From positions 1-64,000 of the forward strand of contig DVKG01000007.1 of the NCBI GenBank assembly GCA_018716135.1: a stretch of 64,000 nt of DNA, written 5' to 3'. The position numbers were made by a program, and so were the translations under genes. Shown here piece after piece: positions 31,675 through 40,284 of the stretch. This DNA comes from Scybalosoma faecavium. GTDB taxonomy: Bacteria; Bacillota; Clostridia; Christensenellales; Christensenellaceae. Positions within the stretch are counted from its first letter, which is position 1, and each line of letters begins with the position of its first letter. The notes beneath the pieces are model-generated. The model was not told the origin of the DNA. It did not search any database and worked only from the letters and a program-made list of their open reading frames with translations.

Positions 31675-33057
31675 ATGACTGACAACAAAAAATACGCGGC
31701 GCTCGTCATGGCGGCGGGCGAAGGAACGCGCATGAAATCAAGCATACCCAAGGTGCTGCATAAAATCGCGGGCAAGACGATGCTGGAATGGGCGGCGCAG
31801 GCTGTCTCGGGAGGAGACTTCGGGATGCCTGTTATAATTGTAAGTCCGAAAAACAGGGCGGCGATAGAAGAAGCGGCGGGGAGCGGGTTTGTTTTTGCGG
31901 TGCAGGAGAGGCAGCTCGGGACGGGAGATGCGGTAAAATCCGCCGCCGAGGCTGTGCGCGGCAGTAAATATACCGTTATAATCGCCGGAGATATGCCGCT
32001 CGTGAGACGGGAAACGATGCAGGCGCTCTGCGACAACTGTTCGCTTTTGGGATACGATATGATGCTGCTCACCGGGATTGCAGAAAATCCGACAGGCTAC
32101 GGCAGGATAGTGCGCCAGGGCGGCGGCGTGACCGGGATCGTCGAAGAAAACGACGCGACGGACGAGCAGAAGAAGATAAAAGAAATCAATTTATCATGCT
32201 ACTGCATCCGAACAGACGCTTTGTTAAAACACATAGGCGATTTGAAAAACGACAACAAAAAAGGCGAATACTATCTTACAGACCTCGTTCAGGTGTTTGC
32301 CGATGCGGGGTTGAGAGTGGCGGCGAAATCCGTTGAGGATATGAGCGAGCTTTCCGGAGTAAATACAAAGACGCAGCTTGCGGAAGCGGCGGAGATTATC
32401 CGCGCGAGAATAAACCGCGCTCATACCGAAGCGGGCGTAATGATGATAGACCCCAAGGCGGTATATATAGAGGCCGATGTGAAAATAGGCGAGGATACGG
32501 TAATATATCCCGGCGTAGTTATAGAAGGCGCGAGCGAGATAGGCGCAGGCGTTACGCTTTATCCCGGGAGCAGAATAAAAGACTCCAAAATCGCAGACGG
32601 AGCGACTGTCCAAAACAGCGTCATACTGGAGAGCGCTGTCGGTGAAAACAGTCAGATAGGGCCGTATGCTTATCTGCGCCCCGGCTCCAACATAGGCAGC
32701 GAATGCCGTATCGGAGATTTTGTAGAGGTGAAGAACTCGAATTTGGGAGACGGAACCAAGGTGTCGCATCTGACCTACGTAGGAGACGGAGATGTGGGCG
32801 CGGACTGCAATATAGGCTGCGGAGTTGTGTTTGTAAATTATGACGGACAGAATAAAAATCGCATAACCGTAGGGGACGGCTGTTTCATAGGATGCAATAC
32901 GAACCTCATCTCTCCCGTGGAGGTGGGGCACGGAGCGTATATCGCCGCCGGAGCGACTGTCACGCAGGACGTACCGGACAATGCGCTTTGCATAGCTCGG
33001 GCGCGCGAGGTGATAAAAGCGGGCAGAGCGAAGGGTATGTACAAGAGAAGCAAGTAA
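31675..33057 (+). CDS. glmU: Bifunctional GlmU (GlcNAc-1-P uridyltransferase / glucosamine-1-P acetyltransferase)
   Basis: 460 residues. It makes UDP-GlcNAc for peptidoglycan and teichoic acids. The N-terminal domain has LVMAAGEGTRMKSSIPKVLH, and the C-terminal half is a left-handed beta helix of hexapeptide repeats (from about residue 260), with the acetyltransferase region near the GCGVVFVNYDG block. AAGGTAAGAG lies before the ATG. The order glmU-pth-mfd resembles Bacillus, except that prs and ctc are missing between glmU and pth. Confidence 0.97.
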   Translation: MTDNKKYAALVMAAGEGTRMKSSIPKVLHKIAGKTMLEWAAQAVSGGDFGMPVIIVSPKNRAAIEEAAGSGFVFAVQERQLGTGDAVKSAAEAVRGSKYTVIIAGDMPLVRRETMQALCDNCSLLGYDMMLLTGIAENPTGYGRIVRQGGGVTGIVEENDATDEQKKIKEINLSCYCIRTDALLKHIGDLKNDNKKGEYYLTDLVQVFADAGLRVAAKSVEDMSELSGVNTKTQLAEAAEIIRARINRAHTEAGVMMIDPKAVYIEADVKIGEDTVIYPGVVIEGASEIGAGVTLYPGSRIKDSKIADGATVQNSVILESAVGENSQIGPYAYLRPGSNIGSECRIGDFVEVKNSNLGDGTKVSHLTYVGDGDVGADCNIGCGVVFVNYDGQNKNRITVGDGCFIGCNTNLISPVEVGHGAYIAAGATVTQDVPDNALCIARAREVIKAGRAKGMYKRSK

Positions 33058-33068
33058 GAAACGGATAC

Positions 33069-33096
33069 CGGGGGGGCGGAGCGCCGCTCCCCCGGC
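33069..33096 (+). other. GC-rich hairpin between glmU and pth
   Basis: CCGGGGG and CCCCCGG with further inner GCG/CGC pairing form a very stable hairpin about 20 bases before the pth ATG. It has no T-run, so it looks more like an mRNA-stability or processing element than a terminator. Confidence 0.5.
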
Positions 33097-33115
33097 TCCG
33101 AAATCAGGAGAATAA

Positions 33116-33667
33116 ATGTATATAATAGCAGGGCTGGGGAACCCAGGTCTAAAATATAAAAATACAAGACATAACGCGGGATATATCGCCGCGGATTTTT
33201 TGCTGTCCGAGATGGGCGGCTCGCTCAAGCGCAAGTTTGAAGGGAAGATAGCGGAATGCAGGTTTAACGGAGAGAAGGTTTGCATTCTCAAGCCGACGAC
33301 GTATATGAATCTCTCGGGAAACTCAGTGCGTCAGGCTATGAATTTTTACGGCATTCCGCCGGAGAATCTGATAGTCATATACGACGATATAGACCTCCCC
33401 GCGGGGAAGCTTCGCGTCCGCAAGGGCGGCAGCGCGGGCACGCACAACGGCATGAAATCCTTGATAGCGAACGTGGGTTCGGATTTTGTTCGCGTGCGCA
33501 TAGGAATAGGCAGGCCGCCGGCCGGAGGAGATTTGATACGCTACGTAATAGGAAAGCTCGGCCGAGCGCAAATGGCGGAGCTTACGAGCAGCGCGCAGAC
33601 GGCGGCGAGAGCGGCTATGAAAATAGTGAGCGAGGGAGTCGCGGCGGCGCAGCAGGAGTTTAACTGA
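33116..33667 (+). CDS. pth: Peptidyl-tRNA hydrolase
   Basis: 183 residues. It frees tRNA from prematurely released peptidyl-tRNA. GLGNPG at the N-terminus, NTRHNAGY with the catalytic His (about residue 19), KPTTYMNLSG and the DDIDLPAGKLRVRKGGSAGTHNGMKS block are all present. AGGAG lies before the ATG. In bacterial ribosome quality control Pth has been proposed as the releasing enzyme for alanine-tailed chains, so its presence with rqcH and rqcP is functionally coherent. Confidence 0.97.
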   Translation: MYIIAGLGNPGLKYKNTRHNAGYIAADFLLSEMGGSLKRKFEGKIAECRFNGEKVCILKPTTYMNLSGNSVRQAMNFYGIPPENLIVIYDDIDLPAGKLRVRKGGSAGTHNGMKSLIANVGSDFVRVRIGIGRPPAGGDLIRYVIGKLGRAQMAELTSSAQTAARAAMKIVSEGVAAAQQEFN

Positions 33668-33697
33668 TTAATTAAAATAAACTGTAGATTAATATAA

Positions 33698-33730
33698 ACG
33701 GCATATTTTGCAGTGTGCCGTATATTTGTA
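33698..33730 (+). terminator. Possible weak terminator after pth
   Basis: ACGGCA / TGCCGT stem with a 12-base loop and a T-rich but interrupted tail. mfd starts 25 bases later, so read-through is expected. Confidence 0.35.
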
Positions 33731-33755
33731 TTTCTCGGGGGAAGAAATAAGGAAA

Positions 33756-36700
33756 ATGCGAGCTGTATTTGAGTATTTGGAAAAAACACAGGCGATGGAG
33801 GAGCTGCGCGGAGCGATAGAGCAGAAACGCCGCGTGCGCGCTCTTTGCGTACCTTCCGGCGCGATGGAGAATTTGCTTGCCGTCCTGGGCGGCGTGACGG
33901 CGGTCTATCCGTCGCAGGCGGAAGCGAGAGCCGCGCATGAGGCATGTCCCACGGCGAACAAGGTGTTTGTAGGCGATGCGGAAGTAGCGTTTACAAGATA
34001 CGACGCGGCGAGCATGGACGGTGCGCAGGCGAGGATAGAAGCGCTCAGCCGTATCAACGAGAAGAGCGTGGTGTTTTGCAGTGCAGATGCTTTTACGTAC
34101 AAAATGCAGCCGCGCACTGCGAATGAAAAACTCGTTTTTAAACAGGGAGACGTCATTCCTCCCGCGGAGCTGGTGGAGAAGCTGACGGAGCTGGGGTTTT
34201 CCCGTGTGATACAAATAGAAACCAAAGGCGAATTTACCGCGAAGGGCGAGATTGTCGAAGTGTTCTCGGCGGGGATGAAGTCTCCCGTGCGCATACGTTA
34301 TTTTGACGACGAAATAGAGAGTGTGCGCCCGTTCGACGCGGCGACTCAGAGATACAGCGGCGGAGAATGCAGAGCGGAGCTGCTGCCTGCGCGCGAGCTT
34401 CTGCTTCTGGAAAACAGAGAGAAAATTTGCGCTTATCTGAGGGAACGCGGAGAAAATGAGGCCGCGGACAAACTCGAACGAACGGGAGAGCTGCCGGGGA
34501 TAGAGGGCTTCGGAGGCCTTTTGGAGAATTATGAGACGCTGGCGGATTATCAGAGCGGCGCGGTCTTTCTGGTAGGCGCGGTGTTTGCGCGGTTTGACAA
34601 AAACAGGAGCGAGACGAATGAATTCATAGCTCAGCAGACTGCCAACGCCTTGGCTTTTGGCTGTGAGGCTGAATGCTGGGAGGATATAAGAAAGCTGACG
34701 GAGGGCAGAGCCGTCGTAGATGCAGGTGAAAATATTGAAAAACTGCCGGAAATAGACTTTAAAATATATCAGGCTGCGGGTGCGTTCGATTATGACAGTC
34801 TGGCAAATCAGATAAAGCAGCGGACGGAGGCGGGCAGAGAGGTGTATCTCTACGCCGGCTCCCGAGCGAAGGAACTTTCCGCCGCTCTGGCGGACAAAGG
34901 AGTGAGCGCGCCTGTAGCTCAGGATAAAATAGTAAACGGCGGATGTGTAGTCCTGAAAAGCGAGCTGCGAGCGGGGTTTGAGCTCGAGGGTCGTCTGTTT
35001 TTGTCCGAGAAGGATATTTTCGGTATGCGCCGCCCGAAGAAAACGCAAAAGGCTCAAAAGAAAAAGACAGACCTTCTCGACGAGCTGCGAGCGGGGGATA
35101 TAGTTACGCATGAGGCTCACGGCAAAGGCAGATTCCTCGGGCTTAAAACAATGCAGGTGGATGGCGTGAGCGCGGAATATCTTGAGCTGCAATACGCTGA
35201 CGGAGATATGCTGTACATCAAAACGGATCAGATGGACAGGGTAGATAAGTATATCGGGCCGGAAGGAGACGCGGCGCAGCTCTCAAAGCTGGGAACGGCA
35301 AAATGGGAGAATGCGAAGCGAAAGGCGCGCGCGTCGGTGAAGCAGATGAGCGAGGATCTTGTAGCGCTTTATGCAGAGAGGGCGAATGCGAAGGGCTTTG
35401 CCTGCGGACCGGACAGCGTATGGCAGCGCGAGTTTGAGGACAGCTTTGAATATGAGCCTACGCCCGGCCAGGCGGAATGTATAGAGCAGATAAAGCGGGA
35501 TATGGAGTCGGATAAAGTTATGGACAGACTTCTGCTCGCGGATGTGGGATACGGCAAGACGGAGGTTGCCATGAGAGCCTGCTTCAAAGCGGTGGACAAC
35601 TCGCGTCAGGTCGCCGTGCTTGTGCCTACGACGCTGCTCTGCCGTCAGCATTTTCAGACTTTTACGGAGAGATTTTCCGGCTATCCTATAACTATAGAGA
35701 TGCTGTCGCGCTATTCCCGAAACAGAAGTGAAATACTCAAGAGACTGAAAAACGGGGAGATAGATATAATAATCGGCACGCATGGCCTGCTCTCCAAGGA
35801 CGTGAAATTTGCGCGGCTGGGTCTGCTCGTGGTCGATGAGGAGCAGAGATTCGGCGTCTCGCACAAGGAGCGCATAAAAGACATGAAGCGCAGCATTGAC
35901 GTTCTCACGCTCACGGCTACGCCTATCCCGAGAACTATGGAGATGGCGCTGACGAATATCCGAGATATGAGCACGATAGACACGCCGCCGGAGACGAGAA
36001 AAGAGGTCGCGGCGTATGTCATGAAGTTCTCGTGGGAGCTGGTATGCGACGCTGTCGAGCGGGAGCGCGCCCGCGGGGGTCAGGTGTATTTTGTCGTAAG
36101 ACTTATAGAACAGATGGACGAAATAATGCTCAATCTCAAGCACAGACTGTCGGGGGTGCGCGTTACGTTTGCGCACGGCAGGCAGAGCAAGGCGGAGATG
36201 GAGAGCACGATGGATAAATTCGCCAAAGGAGAGTATGATGTGCTCGTCGCGACGACGATAATAGAATCGGGGATAGATATACCTGCGGTGAATACGCTCA
36301 TAGTTTATCAGGCGGATTGCTTCGGCCTGGCTCAGCTGTATCAGCTAAAAGGGAGAGTCGGACGTTCAAGCGCCAAGGCATATGCGTATTTCACGCATCT
36401 GGGAGAGCAATTGAATGACGATGCGGCAAAGCGCCTGAGCGCGCTGCGTGAGTTTACACGTTTGGGCAGCGGTATGCGCGTCGCCATGCGAGACTTGCAA
36501 ATACGCGGAGCGGGGAACATCCTCGGAGCTGAACAATCGGGGCATATGGCGCAGATAGGGTATTCTCTGTACATACGAATGCTGCGCGACGCAGCCCGAG
36601 AGATTACGACGGGACAATCTGTAAAAACGGAAGCGACGGTAGACCTGGGCGTGGAAGCTCTGCTGCCCGAGAGCTACATCCCCGAGCAATCTCTGAGATT

Positions 36701-37070
36701 GGAGATATACAGAAAAGCGGCGGATATTCACACGGCGAGAGAGGCGAGAGAGCTTCTGGAGGAGATGTCCGAGAGATTCGGCACGCCGCCCGGGGAAGCG
36801 AGAAATCTGGTTACTACCTCCGTCCTAAAGGAATACGCGAGCAAGGCTCATGTGTCGTCGGTATTGCGCAAGGGAAATGTGATAGAGCTGAAATATGCCG
36901 CAGAGGCAGAGGTGAATTTGAACCGATTGAAGCAGCTCATCGCAGGGGACAAAGGCACGGCGGTCAGAAGGTCAGATCCTCCCGCTGTGCTGATGGACGT
37001 TCGCGGAAAGCTGGCGCACAGGATATCATCCGTTTTGACGTATATGGCGGAGTGCGCGAAGATAAATTGA
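33756..37070 (+). CDS. mfd: Transcription-repair coupling factor Mfd
   Basis: 1104 residues from the ATG at 33756. It removes RNA polymerase stalled at lesions and recruits UvrA. The N-terminal UvrB-like module, the RNA-polymerase-binding RID domain (GDIVTHEAHGKGRFLGL near residue 450), the translocase (Walker A ADVGYGKTEVA, DEEQRFGV, LTATPIPRTM, TTIIESGIDIP, QLKGRVGR) and the C-terminal D7 domain are all visible. It is slightly shorter than the usual 1150 residues, mainly in the N-terminal part. It follows pth, as in Bacillus. Confidence 0.97.
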   Translation: MRAVFEYLEKTQAMEELRGAIEQKRRVRALCVPSGAMENLLAVLGGVTAVYPSQAEARAAHEACPTANKVFVGDAEVAFTRYDAASMDGAQARIEALSRINEKSVVFCSADAFTYKMQPRTANEKLVFKQGDVIPPAELVEKLTELGFSRVIQIETKGEFTAKGEIVEVFSAGMKSPVRIRYFDDEIESVRPFDAATQRYSGGECRAELLPARELLLLENREKICAYLRERGENEAADKLERTGELPGIEGFGGLLENYETLADYQSGAVFLVGAVFARFDKNRSETNEFIAQQTANALAFGCEAECWEDIRKLTEGRAVVDAGENIEKLPEIDFKIYQAAGAFDYDSLANQIKQRTEAGREVYLYAGSRAKELSAALADKGVSAPVAQDKIVNGGCVVLKSELRAGFELEGRLFLSEKDIFGMRRPKKTQKAQKKKTDLLDELRAGDIVTHEAHGKGRFLGLKTMQVDGVSAEYLELQYADGDMLYIKTDQMDRVDKYIGPEGDAAQLSKLGTAKWENAKRKARASVKQMSEDLVALYAERANAKGFACGPDSVWQREFEDSFEYEPTPGQAECIEQIKRDMESDKVMDRLLLADVGYGKTEVAMRACFKAVDNSRQVAVLVPTTLLCRQHFQTFTERFSGYPITIEMLSRYSRNRSEILKRLKNGEIDIIIGTHGLLSKDVKFARLGLLVVDEEQRFGVSHKERIKDMKRSIDVLTLTATPIPRTMEMALTNIRDMSTIDTPPETRKEVAAYVMKFSWELVCDAVERERARGGQVYFVVRLIEQMDEIMLNLKHRLSGVRVTFAHGRQSKAEMESTMDKFAKGEYDVLVATTIIESGIDIPAVNTLIVYQADCFGLAQLYQLKGRVGRSSAKAYAYFTHLGEQLNDDAAKRLSALREFTRLGSGMRVAMRDLQIRGAGNILGAEQSGHMAQIGYSLYIRMLRDAAREITTGQSVKTEATVDLGVEALLPESYIPEQSLRLEIYRKAADIHTAREARELLEEMSERFGTPPGEARNLVTTSVLKEYASKAHVSSVLRKGNVIELKYAAEAEVNLNRLKQLIAGDKGTAVRRSDPPAVLMDVRGKLAHRISSVLTYMAECAKIN

Positions 37071-37091
37071 CAGGCGTTCGCGTGCGCTTAC

Positions 37092-37120
37092 TTGAAATTC
37101 GCGCCCAAATGGTATATATT
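37092..37120 (+). promoter_or_regulatory. Promoter of the flavin reductase-like gene
   Basis: TTGAAA at 37092-37097 and TATATT at 37115-37120, spacer 17. Confidence 0.7.
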
Positions 37121-37179
37121 AGTATGAAGTAAATACAGGCGAGTGTTTAGCGAAATTGATTATTAAAAAAGGAGACATA

Positions 37180-37674
37180 ATGACTAACTACGAATCTTTT
37201 ACAAAATTATCCGAAAACTTTTCCGAAGGCGTCTTTCTCGTCACCAAGGCAGACGGCAAGACAAACGTAATGCTGGTCGGATGGCCCATGATGGGGCGTC
37301 TTTTCCGCAAAGACGTCATAATGATTCCCATCCGCAAATCGCGCTACTCTCACGATTTCCTCGAGAAAAACGGCGATTTTACACTCTGCGTCCCCAAGGT
37401 GCATACCATGCTGGAGGAGCGCAACGTCTGCGGAACGAAGTCCGGCCGCGACATGGATAAGATCGAGGAGCTGGGTTTCACTATGGCAGACAGCGACGAG
37501 ATAGACGTGCCGTATATCAAGGAATGCGAGATGTGCTACGAGTGCAGCACTGTAATGGTGACTGAGATGGAGGGCAGCGAATTTGACGCCGAAGTAAAAG
37601 ACAAGTTCTACGCTGACGGCGACTATCACACAATGTACTTCGCAGAAATCAAAAAGATACATATTAACGGATAA
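37180..37674 (+). CDS. Flavin reductase-like (flavoredoxin-type) domain protein
   Basis: 164 residues from MTNYESFTKLS; the ATG at 37180 has AAGGAG seven bases upstream. The split-barrel flavin-binding fold is suggested by GVFLVTKADGKTNVMLVGWPMMGRLF and by MIPIRKSRYSHDFLEKNGDFTLCVP. Proteins of this family bind FMN and pass electrons to small substrates or rubredoxin. Cysteines are fairly frequent (LCVP, NVCGT, ECEMCYECS). It is monocistronic with its own terminator. Confidence 0.85.
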   Translation: MTNYESFTKLSENFSEGVFLVTKADGKTNVMLVGWPMMGRLFRKDVIMIPIRKSRYSHDFLEKNGDFTLCVPKVHTMLEERNVCGTKSGRDMDKIEELGFTMADSDEIDVPYIKECEMCYECSTVMVTEMEGSEFDAEVKDKFYADGDYHTMYFAEIKKIHING

Positions 37675-37684
37675 ATACAGCAAA

Positions 37685-37717
37685 ACCGCCGGAGATAAAC
37701 CGGCGGTCGTTTTATTT
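37685..37717 (+). terminator. Terminator of the flavin reductase-like gene
   Basis: ACCGCCGG / CCGGCGGT, perfect 8-bp stem with a 7-base loop, followed by CGTTTTATTTT. It may also serve the convergent LysR gene. Confidence 0.88.
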
Positions 37718-38616
37718 TAGAATTGTTCATCGAGATTTATGTCGGTCAATGCGGAGGGGAGATTCTGAGAGATAAAGTGTATGAATTGCTTAGCGGCTAT
37801 GGACAGAGTGTTCCAATCTGCCCATGCGAGGGCGACCGTGCGCTCGAGCAGCTCGTTTATGGGTCTGATAGATATTCCCTCTCCGCAGCTCGAGAGAAGC
37901 AGACGATACATGACGGACACTCCCAGACCCTGACGTACCATCGCGAGTATAGTATAATCGTCAGTGACTTTGTATTGTATGTTCGGAGACAGACCGCGCT
38001 CTTCGAACGCGCTGAGCGGCACGCTGTGTTCTCCTTCGTCCAGCAGTATGAACGGCTCGTCCGCCAGCTGAGCCAGAGAGACGACCTCCTGCTTGGCCAA
38101 AGGATGAGACGCGGGCAGGACTGCCATCATTTCGTCGTGGTAAAATTTCTGAACTATCAGACCGTCCGCCCTCTGCATATTTACAAAACCGAAATCTACG
38201 CTTCCGTCTTTTATCCATTTGCTTATGCTGGTGTACTCGCCTTGTTTGAGTATAAAATGAATGTTCGGATACTGAGTTTTGAACTGCTGTATCAGATTGG
38301 GCAGCAGGTTTTGACTTACGCTGCTGAAGGTGCCTATTCTTATCGTGGAGTTTTCCAGCCCAAGCATCTCGCGGCGCTTTTTTGCCAGAGCTTTTTCAGA
38401 GCTGTATATCGCTCGTATATATGGCATATAGCTCTCTCCGTCTGAGGTCAGGCTCACGCCGTCCTTCCCGCGGTTTATCAGCACAGAGCCCAGCTCACGT
38501 TCGATAGATTTTACTGTTTGGCTGACAGCGCTTTGAGAATAGCCTGCTATCTCCGCTGCCTTGGTGAAGCTGCCCGTGTCGATAACTTTGCAGAATATCC
38601 CGTATCTCGATAACAT
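37717..38616 (-). CDS. LysR-family transcriptional regulator
   Basis: 299 residues. The N-terminal helix-turn-helix (FCKVIDTGSFTKAAEIAGYSQSAVSQTVKSIERELG) and the periplasmic-binding-like effector domain (IRIGTFSSVSQNLLPNLIQQF onwards) are standard. It is divergent from azlCD across 114 bases, so by the usual LysR rule it probably controls the branched-chain amino acid exporter and itself, perhaps with an amino acid as effector. In Bacillus azlCD is under an Lrp-type regulator, so the pairing here is different. Confidence 0.94.
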   Translation of the reverse strand: MLSRYGIFCKVIDTGSFTKAAEIAGYSQSAVSQTVKSIERELGSVLINRGKDGVSLTSDGESYMPYIRAIYSSEKALAKKRREMLGLENSTIRIGTFSSVSQNLLPNLIQQFKTQYPNIHFILKQGEYTSISKWIKDGSVDFGFVNMQRADGLIVQKFYHDEMMAVLPASHPLAKQEVVSLAQLADEPFILLDEGEHSVPLSAFEERGLSPNIQYKVTDDYTILAMVRQGLGVSVMYRLLLSSCGEGISIRPINELLERTVALAWADWNTLSIAAKQFIHFISQNLPSALTDINLDEQF

Positions 38617-38648
38617 TTGCGCACCTCATTAGTAGCATTTATGGTTAT

Positions 38649-38677
38649 ATTATATTTATTATCTTTACTTATGTCAA
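38649..38677 (-). promoter_or_regulatory. Promoter of the lysR gene
   Basis: On the minus strand TTGACA (38677-38672) and TATAAT (38654-38649), spacer 17, full consensus. Confidence 0.85.
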
Positions 38678-38692
38678 TGTGTGTTATATAAT
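38664..38692 (+). promoter_or_regulatory. Promoter of azlCD
   Basis: TTTACT at 38664-38669 and TATAAT at 38687-38692, spacer 17. It overlaps the divergent lysR promoter, so the two compete for polymerase. Confidence 0.65.
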
Positions 38693-38730
38693 AATTTTTA
38701 TTGACTGAATTTAGGAGAAATGATATTGAT

Positions 38731-39462
38731 ATGAGCAAGGAGATTGTCAAAAGAAAAGCAAGTCCGAGCGAATTTCGGGAGGGAATAAAAGACGGCATAC
38801 CTATCTCTCTGGGGTATTTTGCCGTTGCATTTACACTGGGAATTGCGGCGCAGAGCGCAGGCCTGACCGCGATTCAGGCGACTATCTGCAGCCTGACGAA
38901 CAATGCCTCGGCAGGTCAGTACGCAGGCATAACGGTTATCGCGGCGGACGCGGCGTATATAGAAATTGCACTCGTGACTTTTATCGCGAACGCGAGGTAT
39001 CTGCTGATGAGCTGCGCGATGAGTCAGAAGATGCACCCGGGGGCGTCGCTCGGGAGCAGGCTTCTCGTAGGATTTGCGATTACGGACGAGCTTTTCGGCA
39101 TAGCCGTAGCGCGCAAAGGCTATCTCAACCCGACGTATTATTACGGCGCGATGACTGCGGCGATGCCGGGATGGGCGCTGGGCACGTTTTTGGGTGTGGT
39201 CGCCGGGAATATACTCCCTCTGCGAGTTACGAGTGCGCTGAGCGTTGCGCTTTTCGGCATGTTTTTGGCGGTTATAATTCCGCCTGCGCGGAAAAGCAAA
39301 GTCGTCGCCGGGCTCGTGGCGGTCAGCTTTGCGGCGAGCTTTGCAGCGGAGCATATTTTGAGCGGAATATCCTCGGGCACGCGGACGATAATACTTACCG
39401 TCGTTATTTCGGGCATAGCCGCGCTGATTTTTCCTCATGAGGAGGCGGAAGATGACGCATAA
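38731..39462 (+). CDS. azlC: AzlC, large subunit of a branched-chain amino acid exporter
   Basis: 243 residues from the ATG at 38731; AGGAG lies upstream. The typical block FREGIKDGIPISLGYFAVAFTLGIAAQSAGL opens the protein, followed by ITDELFGIA near residue 115 and several membrane segments. With AzlD it exports leucine, isoleucine, valine and analogues across the cytoplasmic membrane. The small subunit gene overlaps by 11 bases. It is divergent from the LysR regulator. Confidence 0.94.
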   Translation: MSKEIVKRKASPSEFREGIKDGIPISLGYFAVAFTLGIAAQSAGLTAIQATICSLTNNASAGQYAGITVIAADAAYIEIALVTFIANARYLLMSCAMSQKMHPGASLGSRLLVGFAITDELFGIAVARKGYLNPTYYYGAMTAAMPGWALGTFLGVVAGNILPLRVTSALSVALFGMFLAVIIPPARKSKVVAGLVAVSFAASFAAEHILSGISSGTRTIILTVVISGIAALIFPHEEAEDDA

Positions 39463-39760
39463 TGTATATATATATCTGCTGATAATGGCGGCGGTGACAT
39501 TTCTGATACGAGTTCTGCCTCTGACGCTGATACGCAAGCAGATTAAAAACAAATTTATACGATCTTTTCTGTACTATGTGCCGTATGTCACCTTGGCGGT
39601 GATGACATTCCCCGCTATAATTGAGGCGACGCAGAGTCAGATAGCCGGAATACTCGCTTTGATAGCGGGCGTAGTCGCGGCGTGGTTTGGAGCGAGCTTG
39701 TTTAAGGTGTCGGTGGCGTGCTGCGCTGTGGTGTTCATCGCGGAGCTGCTGCTCTGTTGA
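39452..39760 (+). CDS. azlD: AzlD, small subunit of a branched-chain amino acid exporter
   Basis: 102 residues with about four membrane segments (ILIMAAVTFLIRVLPLTL-type opening, YYVPYVTLAVMTFPAII). The ATG at 39452 lies six bases after GGAGG; the ATG 15 bases earlier sits on that site. It overlaps azlC. Partner of AzlC in one exporter. Confidence 0.92.
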   Translation: MTHNVYIYLLIMAAVTFLIRVLPLTLIRKQIKNKFIRSFLYYVPYVTLAVMTFPAIIEATQSQIAGILALIAGVVAAWFGASLFKVSVACCAVVFIAELLLC

Positions 39761-39764
39761 ATAA

Positions 39765-39808
39765 AACAGCCGTATGAGATAATTTTTCTCATACGGCTGT
39801 TATTTTTT
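39765..39808. terminator. Bidirectional terminator between azlD and the ATPase gene
   Basis: 15-bp stem AACAGCCGTATGAGA / TCTCATACGGCTGTT with a 7-base loop, then ATTTTTTG on the plus strand. Confidence 0.92.
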
Positions 39809-39809
39809 G

Positions 39810-40181
39810 TTATGCTGAGAGCTTTATGCTGACTACAGAGATGTTCCCGCGCTTGTTCCTGCGGTATTTTTCGCTCAAAATGCGCACGAGATATATTCCG
39901 CGTCCGCTGGGGCAGCATGGACCGGAGCATTCTTCAGGGAAAACGGCGTTGCGGCCGTTGTCGATAACTGCATAGTCGAGCATTTCGCCCCGTATGCGGT
40001 ATAATAGCGTTATTACGCCGTCTGTATATTGCAAACTGTTGCTCAACAGCTCGGTTATGGTCAGGCGAATGTAGTATTCGCGTTCTTCGCTCAGGGCTGA
40101 TACATTTCGGACGTCGTCCAGAATGCAGAAAACAGTATGATGTATATCTTCTATTGTCTGTATAGTCAGCGTCTTTGCCAA
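39810..40181 (-). CDS. Anti-sigma-factor-like ATP-binding protein (HATPase_c, RsbW/SpoIIAB fold)
   Basis: 123 residues. The N box ITELLSNSLQYTDG, the G1 motif VIDNGRN and the G2 motif PSGRGIYLVRIL form a GHKL ATPase without a histidine phospho-acceptor domain. The start is TTG at 40181 with GGGAG nine bases upstream. Proteins of this kind are serine kinases that hold a sigma factor or phosphorylate an STAS partner. Neither a sigma factor nor an STAS gene is adjacent, so it is an orphan and its partner is unknown. Confidence 0.85.
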   Translation of the reverse strand: MAKTLTIQTIEDIHHTVFCILDDVRNVSALSEEREYYIRLTITELLSNSLQYTDGVITLLYRIRGEMLDYAVIDNGRNAVFPEECSGPCCPSGRGIYLVRILSEKYRRNKRGNISVVSIKLSA

Positions 40182-40232
40182 TTACATGCGCTCCCTTTTA
40201 TTAAAGTTCTCACGCTACTATTTAAACACGTA

Positions 40233-40246
40233 TTTAACGAGTTAAA
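40233..40246. promoter_or_regulatory. Palindrome upstream of the orphan ATPase gene
   Basis: TTTAAC-GA-GTTAAA lies between dnaN and the ATPase gene, about 50 bases before the TTG start. It may be an operator; no clear promoter was assigned. Confidence 0.35.
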
Positions 40247-40284
40247 CATAATAAGAGACACGCATGCAAAAAAGTTCTTGGAAA

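Noticed and set aside
33672..35192. A 506-codon open frame on the minus strand
   Set aside because: It lies wholly opposite mfd, whose motifs are unmistakable. Its translation is low-complexity and matches no family.
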